This document shows positions 49,232-58,600 of a DNA stretch of 64,000 nt, one piece after another. The stretch is from Chrysomallon squamiferum (lineage: Eukaryota; Mollusca; Gastropoda; Neomphalida; Peltospiridae). The translations under genes were made by a program, and so were the position numbers. The notes under the pieces were generated by a model. It made no database searches and was not told the DNA's origin. It was given only the letters and a program-made list of their open reading frames with translations. The DNA is taken from positions 22,476,002 through 22,540,001 of the forward strand of contig CM022665.1 of assembly GCA_012295275.1 (NCBI GenBank), given 5' to 3'. Positions within the stretch are counted from its first letter, which is position 1, and the number at the start of each line of letters is the position of its first letter.

Positions 49232-51741
49232 TCATTCATGCACTTTCTCATCAGATTAATTCATCACTTTCTCATCAGATTTTCTCATCACTTTTGTTTG
49301 GATGCTGTGTGTTCTTTTTAATAATTCATTTACCAGTCAAATCATATTAACAGTGTGTTCTGATAATTAATTTCACTTTTTAAAAAATGTTAATATTATG
49401 CAACTATTTAAGTGGCATGCTTTACACCACAATCACCATGAAGTTGGAGCAAATTATTATTCAACACTATGGCCTCACGAATAAAAATATTGATCAAACC
49501 ATATTTATTAAAAATAAATAGTACTGGAGAGGGATAAGCCAGTTATTGATATAACTAATAGCAAATATATATATATATATATCCATTTCTTAAAGCTGTA
49601 TATCTGAAAGGTATTAAAGCATCCACAAAAATTTCCCATTTCTGGTCTTATTCAAGAAAAAGATGATGGTTTTTGGGGTGGTGGGGGGGTTTGCACTGAA
49701 TTGAAGTCTGATTTTATATGAAATGGCTTTCCTATATGATTCTTTTGTCTGTTTCAAACAACAAGTTATAACTTAAAAATTAACATCATTTAGCAAACAT
49801 AACATTTACTGATTTAGTTTTTAACCAAAATATTTGTTTAAAATTTTAATTGTACATGAGCAAGGAATAAAAAATAACAGACATAAATTTTATATGTCTT
49901 CTCTTTCTTTTTCAGTATTGGAAATGTCTATAGACTCATTGAGTTTCCTTTACAAGTTTTCCAAAAGGTTAATGCTGATTAGTATTCAGGATAATGACCA
50001 TCGACTTTTTGGATTCTTACAGAATTACTTATCATACAACTTCATGAAAGTATTTCTAGTTCATATTCATGCACTGAAATAATTTTAAAAGTTGAAAATC
50101 ATTTGTTGGTTGCATCCCAATTTAACATTTAGTTTTGTTTGCAAAATATACCTGAAAATAACATATACTGCAAATACAGTAAACCTCACCCAAGTCGTCT
50201 GCGTTTAAGTTGTCACCTTAGTGAAACTCCTGATTTTCTGTAACTTTACTTCCAAATGGTCTTGCACAATGTACCCACTATCTCAAGCTGTTGACATGGA
50301 TGTAGACAGCCACTGTGTTTTGGGATATTGATATGCATGTGACTTGCCTCATGTATGAGTGCTTTGAATTAACATATTGTTTTGGAAAGCGGCGCTCACA
50401 ATAGTGACATTTTTAGTGTACAAAATGGCAACTAGTGGAAAGAGACAGCTCATAACCAAGACATACAAGGAGAAGTATGAAATAATTAAGTATGGTGAAG
50501 CCAGTCCTGGTGAGAATAAGTATCTGACAGCTGAGAGATTCAAGATTCCCCGCACAACATTAAATGACATTTCAAAAAACCCATCTAAAGTGATTGAGGC
50601 CATCAAGAAGGGTGTCCTCCCTGATTCAAGAAATGGCTGTTGAAATGCATTATGCATGTGACATTTGATGATGTTGACTCTGCACTAATTAAATGATTTC
50701 AACATCAGTGGTGAAATGTTAATTCAAAAAGCACAAGGCTTTGCCAAGCAACTTGGTCATGAAGATGGTGAGAAACTGAATGTCAATTGGATTGATCATT
50801 ATAAGAAAAGGTGGGGAATCAGAAAAGTGCTTAAAGCAAGTGAATCTGGGGATGTTAAAAATGGAAAACAGAAAAACTGAAGGACATTCTCCAGAGATAT
50901 GAACCATAGGGCATATATAACACCAATGAAAGCGGATTATTGTGGCTACTTCAGAGAACACACTAGTGTAAGTTGTCATTTTGCCAACTGACATTTACAA
51001 GTAGTAAGTATGATGAGTTATGCATAAGTCATCATTATAACGACTTGGGCAAGGTTTACTGTACTTGATGTCTAAAAACATAACAATACAAAATGTTCAA
51101 AAAGAACCTTTTTTTCTCTCTTAATCAACATGTTAAACTATTTGTTTGTTTTACTGTTAGATGCTCTGACTACTCAGCTTGCTGCACATGATCGACAGAT
51201 TGGCATTCATGATGTGAGAATCGCAGAAATGGATCTGAGGTTCCAGATTCTGGAAACGGCCAACTATGACGGTGTACTGATATGGAAAATCAAAGATTAC
51301 ATGAAAAGAAAGCAGGAAGCTATCACCGGTCGGACCCTCTCCCTGTACAGCCAGCCATTTTACACATCCCGATACGGCTACAAGCTCTGTGCTCGGGTTT
51401 ATCTCAATGGTGATGGTATGGGTAAAACAACCCACATTTCGTTATTTTTTGTCCTCATGAGAGGTGAGTATGATGCTTTGTTGCCATGGCCGTTTCAACG
51501 CAAGGTGACCCTGTACCTGCTGGATCAAGGTCCAGCCAAAAATGATGTGACAGACCACTTCCACCCAGATCCAAGCAGCAGCAGTTTCAAGCGGCCAACA
51601 ACTGAAATGAATATTGCTTCAGGCTGTCCATTGTTTGCTTCTCATGCCATTGTGGAACACCCACAGAAAACTTACTTGAAGGATGACACAATTTATATCA
51701 AAGTGGTTGTTGACACTATTGGCAGTTGTGACATACCGTAA
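34474..51741 (+). CDS. TRAF3: TRAF3-like TNF receptor-associated factor, complete coding region
   Basis: Ten coding exons join in phase: 34474-34601, 34964-35072, 35827-35931, 36224-36391, 37977-38057, 38725-38799, 40969-41088, 41528-41641, 48682-48880 and 51161-51741 (TAA). They encode about 559 residues, close to vertebrate TRAF3 length. Order: RING finger at residues 27-72 (C29-x2-C32, C44, H46, C49, C52), TRAF-type zinc fingers at about 80-240, coiled coil at about 260-400, and TRAF-C/MATH domain at about 402-555. MATH hallmarks include YDGVLIWKI, LSLYSQPFYTSRYGYKLC, ARVYLNGDGMG and EYDALLPWPF. TRAFs are cytoplasmic adaptors, RING types also ubiquitin ligases, that bind TNF-receptor and innate immune receptor tails and steer NF-kB and interferon-type signalling. 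The start ATG lies 16 bases after an acceptor and gives the usual short leader before the RING. TRAF3 is the nearest family by recalled MATH sequence; another TRAF2/3/5-group paralogue is possible. Confidence 0.92.
35519..35546. repeat. (TG/CG/CA)n microsatellite
   Basis: A TG run grades into CG and CA alternation, followed by poly-T, in the TRAF intron before exon 35827-35931. Alternating purine-pyrimidine of this kind can form left-handed DNA; that is general knowledge, not shown here. Confidence 0.75.
39690..40830 (+). pseudogene. GTF2IRD2-like/ZBED hAT transposase fossil in a TRAF intron
   Basis: The frame at 39723-39905 reads EKWTNDYLFVEG then CLIYNESVLCFKEFN, like the start of GTF2IRD2-type hAT transposases. 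Further pieces follow: VKFKNVKHMVVSTGF near 40290, HLNDLNIKLQKQNELI at 40370, ELKKELNTRCNDF at 40552 and MPMEMQMEITEFQ near 40610. Many stops and frameshifts separate them. It is inserted in the intron 38800-40968 in the sense orientation. The ends of the element were not located. Confidence 0.75.
41753..44182 (+). mobile_element. TTAA-type DNA transposon (Kolobok-like) in a TRAF intron
   Basis: The ends are GGGGACATGCT (41753-41763) and AGCTTGTCCCC (44172-44182), inverted complements with one mismatch, each flanked by TTAA (41749-41752, 44183-44186). The length is 2,430 bases. Inside are decayed pieces of a transposase on the plus strand. TTAA duplication plus G-rich ends fits Kolobok or piggyBac; the protein is not piggyBac-like. 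It sits in the 7-kb intron between exons ending at 41641 and starting at 48682. Confidence 0.8.
42235..43626 (+). pseudogene. Mutator-like (Kolobok-type?) transposase remnant
   Basis: Successive frames read CVSYDASWMTEDTHQGM (about 42595), KLEKEECINHVSERMGAALR (about 42825), then 43001-43243, then 43282-43626 with MIWRKCPKTYFV and KLRMDNGVAMAVSEFNDG followed by a Lys/Arg-rich tail. From memory these match a transposase family that arthropod and mollusc annotations call Mutator-like. At least four stops or frameshifts break it, so it is inactive. Confidence 0.7.
44674..44916 (+). pseudogene. Tigger (TIGD1-like) transposase N-terminus, composite copy 1
   Basis: The 80-residue frame has SIELKLENIEKHEQGV, TICTILKQQSIKAITPAKGV and SSVHEKMEKP, the CENP-B/Psq helix-turn-helix region of TIGD1-type Tigger transposases. 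It then stops. The rest of the transposase is missing here, but its C-terminal part is found beside the second copy of this block at 60770-61520. Confidence 0.8.
44728..46644. repeat. Tigger/gypsy composite block, copy 1 (in TRAF intron)
   Basis: It is collinear with 58412-60657 at well over 95% identity by eye, except that copy 2 has an internal tandem duplication. It consists of the Tigger N-terminus, about 900 bases of unclassified sequence (44920-45860) and a gypsy remnant (45866-46644). Confidence 0.9.
45866..46644 (-). pseudogene. Internally deleted gypsy remnant, copy 1
   Basis: 45866-46360 follows 28365-28860 (integrase tail), then jumps directly to 46375-46644, which follows about 30420-30720 (reverse transcriptase with an LDD box). 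The integrase core and RNase H are absent. The identical internal junction occurs at about 60390-60405, so the deletion preceded the block duplication. Confidence 0.8.
46645..46888. repeat. Block shared with 62863-63112
   Basis: Collinear and nearly identical to 62863-63112, apart from 10 extra bases there near 62875. Directly joined to the composite block at the ATGA shared by both flanks. Confidence 0.85.
46889..48681 (+). other. Rest of TRAF intron, nothing recognised
   Basis: A minus frame at 46902-47150 is Lys-rich (KKKKEVMKHCKKL) and another lies at 47364-47579. Neither matches anything I know. They could be another transposon remnant. The intron ends with a CTTTCAG acceptor at 48675-48681. 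Confidence 0.5.
49192..49230. repeat. (CA)n microsatellite
   Basis: An uninterrupted CA run in the last TRAF intron. Confidence 0.95.
50177..51061 (+). mobile_element. pogo/Tigger-type element with intact ends, internally deleted
   Basis: The ends are CAGTAAACCTCACCCAAGTCG and its complement at 51041-51061, with two mismatches in 21 bases and TA on both sides (50175-50176, 51062-51063). The 885-base element carries an 80-residue frame at 50401-50643 starting MATSGKRQLITKTYKEKYEI, a CENP-B-type helix-turn-helix. A second piece at about 50700-50880 (ISGEMLIQKAQGFAKQLG, WIDHYKKRWGI) is the CENP-B DNA-binding half. The DDE catalytic domain is missing. It lies in the last TRAF intron, about 100 bases before the terminal exon acceptor. 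Confidence 0.85.
51161..51741 (+). CDS. TRAF3: Terminal exon of the TRAF gene: end of coiled coil and MATH domain
   Basis: This exon starts with the last two bases of an Asp codon shared with 48880. It encodes the end of the coiled coil (LTTQLAAHDRQIGIHDVRIA) and the complete MATH fold in one uninterrupted exon, as is common for TRAFs. The C-terminal signature SSSSFKRPTTEMNIASGCP is present. It ends DTIGSCDIP followed by TAA. No frame lesion is seen. Confidence 0.93.
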
Positions 51742-51802
51742 AGTTACAACATGCAATTGCTTTCACAGTATTCAAATGCTGTGAAAATGTTTTTAAAAAA
51801 TA

Positions 51803-51875
51803 CAGTGGTACCTTGACTTAAAAGTTTAATTCATTCTGTGACTGAACTCAGAACTCAGTTTGCTCGTATAGGGTT
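51803..51875. mobile_element. Fragment of a Tigger-type end
   Basis: CAGTGGTACCTTGACTTA, preceded by TA, resembles the inverted-repeat start of the other Tigger-derived elements here (33192, 62315). No right end was found. Confidence 0.5.
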
Positions 51876-52467
51876 ATTCCCCAAAAAGCAGATACTTTAA
51901 ACCCAAACATCTCAGATTTTTATGAAACTTGGTATACTTGTTGATTAGGCTAACAGACCAGTGGTGTGGGAGATAAGGCCCCACCCCCCCATATTTTGAA
52001 GTTTTTGTCCATAAAATTGGTATTGTTGGAAAGGCAATTTAATAAGGATAATAAAAGCTGATCTAAAATAATAAGTCAGTCCTTGGAAGGCTGATGAGAA
52101 CTCTAGATATATATGTAGAGTTCTAGGCAACAGAACATTTTACGTGGTTTTAGAGTTATGCGCCTGCCATGGTGTGTCGTGCTCACAAACATGAACATTT
52201 TTGGATCAATAGATCTAACCTTGTTTCATCTTGAGAAACAAAGAACTCATTGGGTGATTTGACACAGAAGCCAGAGAAAAGAAAAATAACTACTTCACAC
52301 TTTATTCAGTACATGTGCTAATCTCGTTATCTGAAATTTTCTTATTTAAGCCATGTTCTTTATAAACCAATTCCACTTTTTTGGTGAAATAGTATTTTCA
52401 TTTTTTATAATAATGTTTTATTTGAAACATACATGAAAATACTAAACCTCTAAAATGAGTATGTTCA

Positions 52468-52870
52468 GATTTTGGTATCAATATGAATGAAATATGATAG
52501 TTGAGAAATATTTTGAATTCACCAGAAAGTTGATAGAGCTGTTCAGAATTATAAGCTGTCACCTTCAGTTGAAGGAAACTAAAAAACAACTATGAAACTA
52601 TTTCAGTTAACACAAACATTGGCCTTATAAAATAAAAAAAAAAAAAAAAAATTATAATTTGATTATTTAAAATATTTCTGTAATAAACATGATCATCAAG
52701 AATTTGAAATACCAAGTTATGATGACAGAAACAAAAACAATTTGACTTCCATATTGTCGCATAAAGAAATCATTCACTACATTAAGGTCTGTGTGTGTGT
52801 TTTCATTCAAACATCTTTGTTTTGCTTTATTTGGTCATTTCACTTGAAGTAACAACAAAGAGTTTGTGAC
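52468..52870 (+). repeat. TRAF 3'UTR segment duplicated at 16505-16905
   Basis: The two segments are collinear from AGATTTTGGTATCAATATGA to AAGAGTTTGTGACAT, after which they part. A poly-A expansion at about 52628-52650 is unique to this copy. Confidence 0.8.
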
Positions 52871-55012
52871 ATTTCTTTTCCTGTCCCTTATTTCAGCCAA
52901 TTAATTTTGTCCCTTTATTTCATAAGAGGTGCAGCAATTAATTTAAATTAACCAGCTTTCAGCATATTTCTTTCAAACTGGTAATCAGACTAGATGTATG
53001 TTTCAGTGTCTTCATAAAGTTGGTGCAGCAATGTGAATATTTAAACACACTGTTACCATATTAAATGAATGAAAAATAAATAATACTATCAAAAATGTTA
53101 ATTATGGCAACTGACTATTTTTGCGAATTCATGTTATATACTACTGAATTTCATTGATATTTTGTTGCCATTTTAAATGAATACCAGCTTGTTGAGAACC
53201 GGGGTACACATATCAGTATTAATTTAATTTATAACGTTATGATTAATAGTCTTAAACATATTTCATTCATATTTGCCATAGTACATTTTCACAGTAGTTA
53301 TTGATTTCTCTTTCCTAATATATAGTTAAACTTATTTTTCTGTAACCAGATGATGCACATGTATAGATGAAGGGTGAGGTAGTCAAGTATATATTGCTTT
53401 GATCCTGAAAGTGCAGTTTCACAGAATGAGATCAAACTCTTAATCAGTAAACAAGGGGTTACCATTGTTTTTTAAGTTCAGATGATGATAAAAAGAAAAC
53501 ATTATTCAGTATTTCATTATATATATATATATATATATATAATAAGTATACAAATCCAGAACCAACAAATACATCACTTGGAAAGTTTGTCTGCTGGGGA
53601 CAGACTTAACTTGCTGTGTCAGCATGAAATTTAATTCAGACAAACCTTTATATCTCTAGGTAATAACTGACTAGACTGAGGCTAATTTCAAGAATCTAGG
53701 GTGAAAAAGTCACAAATTTTAATTAAGAAATATATTAGCATTGAAGAATAGATTAAACACATTTTGTCAGAGTTTTTTGTTAATGTTCTTTGATTTTAAT
53801 GTTGGTAGTTTAAGTGGATGTTCCACCCAATACCACACAGAAATTCTGATGCATTTCGACCACAACTTTGTCTTGTGAGTTGCATGTTTGGTATACATTA
53901 ACCCCTCACAACAAATTTTGTTACCACCTTTATTGCTATGAATAACTTCCATATTAAACAAACTTCAGATACTAGAGCAAGCTGGATAATATATAGTGAA
54001 ACACATTTTAACCTGAGACATTTTATAAATCATTTACATTAGGAAGCCCTTAGTTTAAATCTATTCTAATCAGTAAGCTAGATCCAGCTCAATGTGAAGA
54101 CTCTTTAATCTAGCCTAATTGACATAATCAGTAATATAAACAATAACCCTATGTATACTGTGGTGCCACATTCAATACTCTACAAACTGATACATTTTGT
54201 ATATAAAAATTGCAACTTTTTAAATGCCGAACTAAATGATTGATTAAAAAACAGAAGGGACAAGACAAAAGTTCTAAGTCAATTATTTGTATCAGCTATA
54301 TATATATTATTCTTTTTGGGAATATAACATGTGTTTTATTATTATTATTTGTATATATATATATATATATATATTAACAGCTAAAATAAATTCAGTGGAG
54401 TTTGTTTTGATTTTAGCTTTCATCTAGTATTGTGAAATAATTCGTGTATAATTAGAAATCTGCAATATTATTATTACTATTATTTTTTTATTATTTAGTT
54501 TAGTTTCTACATAATTTTGAAATTATTCTGGAGAGTATATGGATGAAAATTAAACATACTTTGTTTTCTTTTGCTTTAGTTTTCACTGCCATATATATCA
54601 TGATTTGTCTGGAATAGTAATAGTAGTAGTGTAATATATGTTATGCTTAATACTGTATTTTGTGTGCCTTGCTAATATTATATAATGTTATGGTTATTTT
54701 CATATTATGTATTTTATGATTATTAGTGGGTATTATATATCCTATGATATTACTATATTAGTAATCTTATAATTATTACTATATTAATGATTATTATTTT
54801 ACCAGATCATTTTTGTCTGTTTACTTGTATTAAATATTCTGTATGTTATTGATAGTACAATTGTCACCGAGTTTTTGTGGTGAGTAATGTGCTGATCTTG
54901 AAATGATTAAATGTTAACTAATATCTTAAGACTTCTAATTATTGTTTGATAAGCTTTGTAGTTGGTTTGCTTTTAATATTTTGTTCTTTAGCTGTCAATT
55001 GTACGTTTTGTT

Positions 55013-55018
55013 AATAAA
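55013..55018 (+). other. Candidate poly(A) signal of the TRAF gene
   Basis: AATAAA, followed within 25 bases by TGACTTGTGC and a long T-rich run. Confidence 0.55.
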
Positions 55019-55214
55019 GGTGCCTGAAATGACTTGTGCTTTTTTCTTTTCTTTTTTTTTTGTATTAGACTCTTTAATGTTCATGTGTTCTTAAAGACAT
55101 CAGTAGGTAAATGTTAATGTTTATACTTTTTAGTTAAGTACCGTATTTGCTCCTATGTAATATGTACCCCTAATTACAAAATATCTTGTGTATTTATTAG
55201 TAACATTTTAGAAA

Positions 55215-57122
55215 TGAAAGGGAACATGGTGTTATGGAACCTTTTAATGCGCACAGCCTTTTGATCAATTAACAATAGCGTCTTGGTTGAACGTGTAATG
55301 GCCTGATTGAAAACTAATAGTAATAAAAGGAATAGATATATTGTGAGCACTCGGATTTATTCTACGACGCAGTATTACACCAATCCTCCACTTTAATGTT
55401 TAACGGATTCCCTAAACCCACCCACTTCAACAACGTTCTTGTTAATCGGATATAAAAACATAAAATACATAATCTATATATATAGGGTAGAGTTGGGTGA
55501 AAGGCTCCCCTCTAGGAAAATGTATATTTCTTATCACATTTAACACCTTTTCCCCATTTTGAGCAGTAAATATAATTTATACACAGAGAAATCAAATTTG
55601 TGTATTTGTTATTTTAAATCAATATAACAAAACATTCATATTTATTAATACTAATGTCTTGTAATGGGGCCTTTTATGTGAGGCCTGGGACAAAAGGCCA
55701 ACCGTGGAGCTTTAATGATGCACCATCAGCTATTCCGTCACAAATCAAAACCAGTTATTAAATACAAAGCAAACAGATCCCTTCCAAACGTCGCAATACT
55801 TTGTCAGTATATGACCATTCTTTAATCTAAAATGTGTATAAAAAATATAAAAATTTGTCAAAAATTAGAAATTTCATAAAATACTTAAATATTTGAGTTA
55901 GAGGTAAATTATTGGAGGAATGAATACAGGTACAACGTCAGTGAAATCTTATGATCTAGCTTCTGGTTTCAGTTCATATGTACACTTTGCTACAAAAAAA
56001 CTTTGCTTTTTATCCCAAGGGAACCTTTTACCCAACTCTACCCTATATAAAATTCCAGAATTGTTCCCTTTTTATTTTTTTATTCTGTTTTAAGTACTAA
56101 TATCACATTAAAAGAAAGCAAAATAAAACTAAATTATTAATTTATTGTGCACCATTTATATTTAACTAAAAGTATTTCATAAATATTTGAAACGTTTGGA
56201 AATTCCTTTGCTTTGTTTGCTCACAGTAGCAGCTCAACACAAACACATTCTTTCATTTGACCTCTTATCCACTTTTAGTGTGTTAAATAAATATTACATG
56301 TACATCAAACAGGGCGCAAGAAAAAGCAAAAGTGAAATTATTTCAACGATGTTTGCTGGTTAACTGAAACGATGAAATTGAAACGCGTCAGACTACTACA
56401 TGACCTTGCCAGCTAGCATTGCTACAGAAAAGAGAGAAGAATACTAGGAAATGTGAAAGTTGTTTAATTTTTAAATTTTATTATTCTTACTCGGATCATC
56501 AGCAGCGAAATTCACACTGCTAAATAATATAAAACCATAAAACCATAAATAAACAACAACAACAACAAAAAAGTAGTAATTCATAAACTGTGTTAACTCG
56601 AAAAATGTTTTAACTGAAACTGATATTACAGAGCTATTGTCAGGAATCAGAAAACACACAAAAAAGCTATCTGTCCGCCATATACGCGACTTCAGTTGTA
56701 ATGGGATAAAAACTGCAGCGTTCCAATATTTTAAAAATATTATTTCGTTTTCATATTTTGGTATGTCGCCCAAAGAGAGCTTCATCGAAACATGTATGTA
56801 TACCAGGGGTCCTCAGATCGGCGTATGCCTAACCCCAGTATGCAACAGAATATGTGGGGATAAAAAAAAGCAATCAAACAAAAATGGGGGAAAAAATCAT
56901 ACCAGACTGTCAAAGTAGAGCCGAGACATTTAATAAATTGTACGATAGCATATTCAAAATAAATGAAAGTCCACAAGTAAAATATAATTATTACTTCATC
57001 TTTAAATGTAAAATCTGAATGATTCTTTTTAGTAGTCATTAAAATGAAAGTCATAAGCTTGAATTAATAACTCAGCTGATCTGCAGCACATAATAAGTGA
57101 AACCGTTATTAACCAAATGTAA
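55215..57122. repeat. 1.9-kb duplicated block, copy B
   Basis: About 99% identical by eye to 16907-18826, including the MITE. Only about a dozen substitutions and a few one- or two-base indels were seen. It lies directly after the TRAF poly(A) region. Confidence 0.9.
55484..56044. mobile_element. MITE with about 20-bp terminal inverted repeats, second copy
   Basis: The inverted ends lie at 55481-55504 and 56024-56047. Same position inside the duplicated block as 17175-17735, so shared by descent. Confidence 0.8.
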
Positions 57123-57715
57123 AAATGATTATCTTCAATATCAACTGTTTAAGGTTCTGTGATGTCAAGGGCCAGAGTGCAATCCTTGTTCTCCGAGAAC
57201 GTTCCCCGTTAAGTTCTAGGCAGCAGTTGCCATATATGGTCAGATAACATGACCAAACAGTTCCCAGTGCTAACGAACGTTCCCAATAGGAGGCAGTCAT
57301 CTTAACCTATATTGCTAGCTCTTACTCCCCACTAATTACTTTTATGAACTAATTACTTCGAAAACGTTAAATATTGACTTTTATTGAATAGGAAACAATG
57401 GTTATTTCTCTATTCTACACACTTCCCTACTTAAAAAACACAAAAACATTTAATAATAATTTTAATTTACGAAATAAAATATCTCTGTGTCTCTCACACA
57501 CACTCCAAGCAGAACAAGTTAACTCCTCAGTAACGTATTGCCCCTGTGACTGTGATCCCTGCAGTAATAACTAAACCAAAAGTACCTCGGATTGAGCCAA
57601 ATCTCTAACTGTTTGAACATGAGAAGAGTTTTGAACAGCTGCAGAGACGGAGAGGATTCCTACGCTGACTAGCAACTAACCTAGATGAGTGCCTTACATG
57701 AGTATAAAATTCTTA
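57123..57715. other. Unique intergenic sequence
   Basis: Less AT-rich than its surroundings, with no duplicate found in the window and no convincing coding frame. Its edges abut two duplicated blocks, so it may be an inserted element such as a solo LTR, but no terminal repeat was seen. Confidence 0.4.
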
Positions 57716-57951
57716 TATAAAATTCCAGAATTGTTCCTTTTTTATTTTTTATTTTGTTTAAGAACTAATATCACATTAAAAGAAAGCAAAATAAAACTAA
57801 ATTATTAATTTATTGCGCACCATTTATAAGCACAAAATATTTAACAAAAAGTATTCTGTTTGATCACGGTAGCAGCTCAACACAAACACATTCTTTCATT
57901 TTACCTCTTATCCACTCTGTTAATAGATTAAATAAAAGTTTACAGCAAACA
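57716..57951. repeat. Partial copy of the 1.9-kb block starting at the MITE right end
   Basis: It follows 17736-18003 with several differences and a shortened middle. It begins exactly where the MITE ends in the full copies and has no MITE, and it stops where the gypsy fragment starts at 57952. Confidence 0.8.
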
Positions 57952-58410
57952 GGGAGATATTTTGGCCAGTGTTTCTTCTGGGATGGATTCAATCTCCAAA
58001 GCAAATTATGCATTGTGCGATTGAATCGCTCAGCTTGTACATTACCTGTGGGTGGTACGGCATTGTTCTGCTTTTCTTTATCCCATACATGTTACACAAC
58101 TCTTTTATCAAGTCAGATTCTCACTTCCAGACTTGATCGCTATGGATTCACCGCGGCTTACCATAATAACAAACCATTCTTTGACAAGGACTTCAGCAAC
58201 TGATATCTAAGTTGGTATTTCCTGAGTAAATTTGGTGAAAACATTTGTAAGAACTAAGACTTGTTTTTTCCGTGCATTAGTTGCAGGTTCAAGGACTGTG
58301 AAATCAATAGCAAGGACTTCTTAGCCAGAACACTTTCCATTGCTGGATGAACTTGTGGTCTTGATTTTGACAGAAAAAACCTATGTCAACTGTGGTAGTA
58401 CTTTTCCACA
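57952..58410 (-). pseudogene. gypsy integrase fragment, extra copy
   Basis: Collinear with 28942-29400 and highly similar, with small deletions near 58200 and 58385. It joins Tigger sequence at 58410/58411. Confidence 0.85.
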
Positions 58411-58600
58411 GCTTGAAAATATAGAAAAACACGAGCAAGGTGTTTATGAAGTCAACATGGCTAGGCAGTATGAGCATAGTACTTATACAATATGTACTAT
58501 GCTGAAGCAGCAGTCAATAAAGTCTATAACTCCAGCCAAAGGCGTTAAAATAATTTCTAAACTGCAGAGCTCTGTCCATGAAAAGATGGAGAAACCCTAA
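58411..58600 (+). pseudogene. Tigger transposase N-terminus, composite copy 2
   Basis: It matches 44728-44916 at the protein level (ENIEKHEQGVYE, ITPAKGVKIISKL), starting about 18 codons in. The 5' part has been replaced by gypsy sequence, so the open frame crossing the junction (58340-58600) is an accident. Confidence 0.8.

Larger units (their letters stand above)
51742..55030 (+). other. 3' untranslated region of the TRAF gene
   Basis: Non-coding AT-rich sequence runs to an AATAAA at 55013-55018 followed by a TG/T-rich stretch. Within it are a Tigger-type end at 51803, the segment 52468-52870 shared with 16505-16905, and TA microsatellites at 53518-53541 and 54354-54374. Earlier poly(A) sites are possible. 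Confidence 0.55.

Noticed and set aside
58340-58600. An apparent gypsy-Tigger fusion protein
   Set aside because: The first part is antisense to the gypsy integrase, so the frame crosses the junction by chance.
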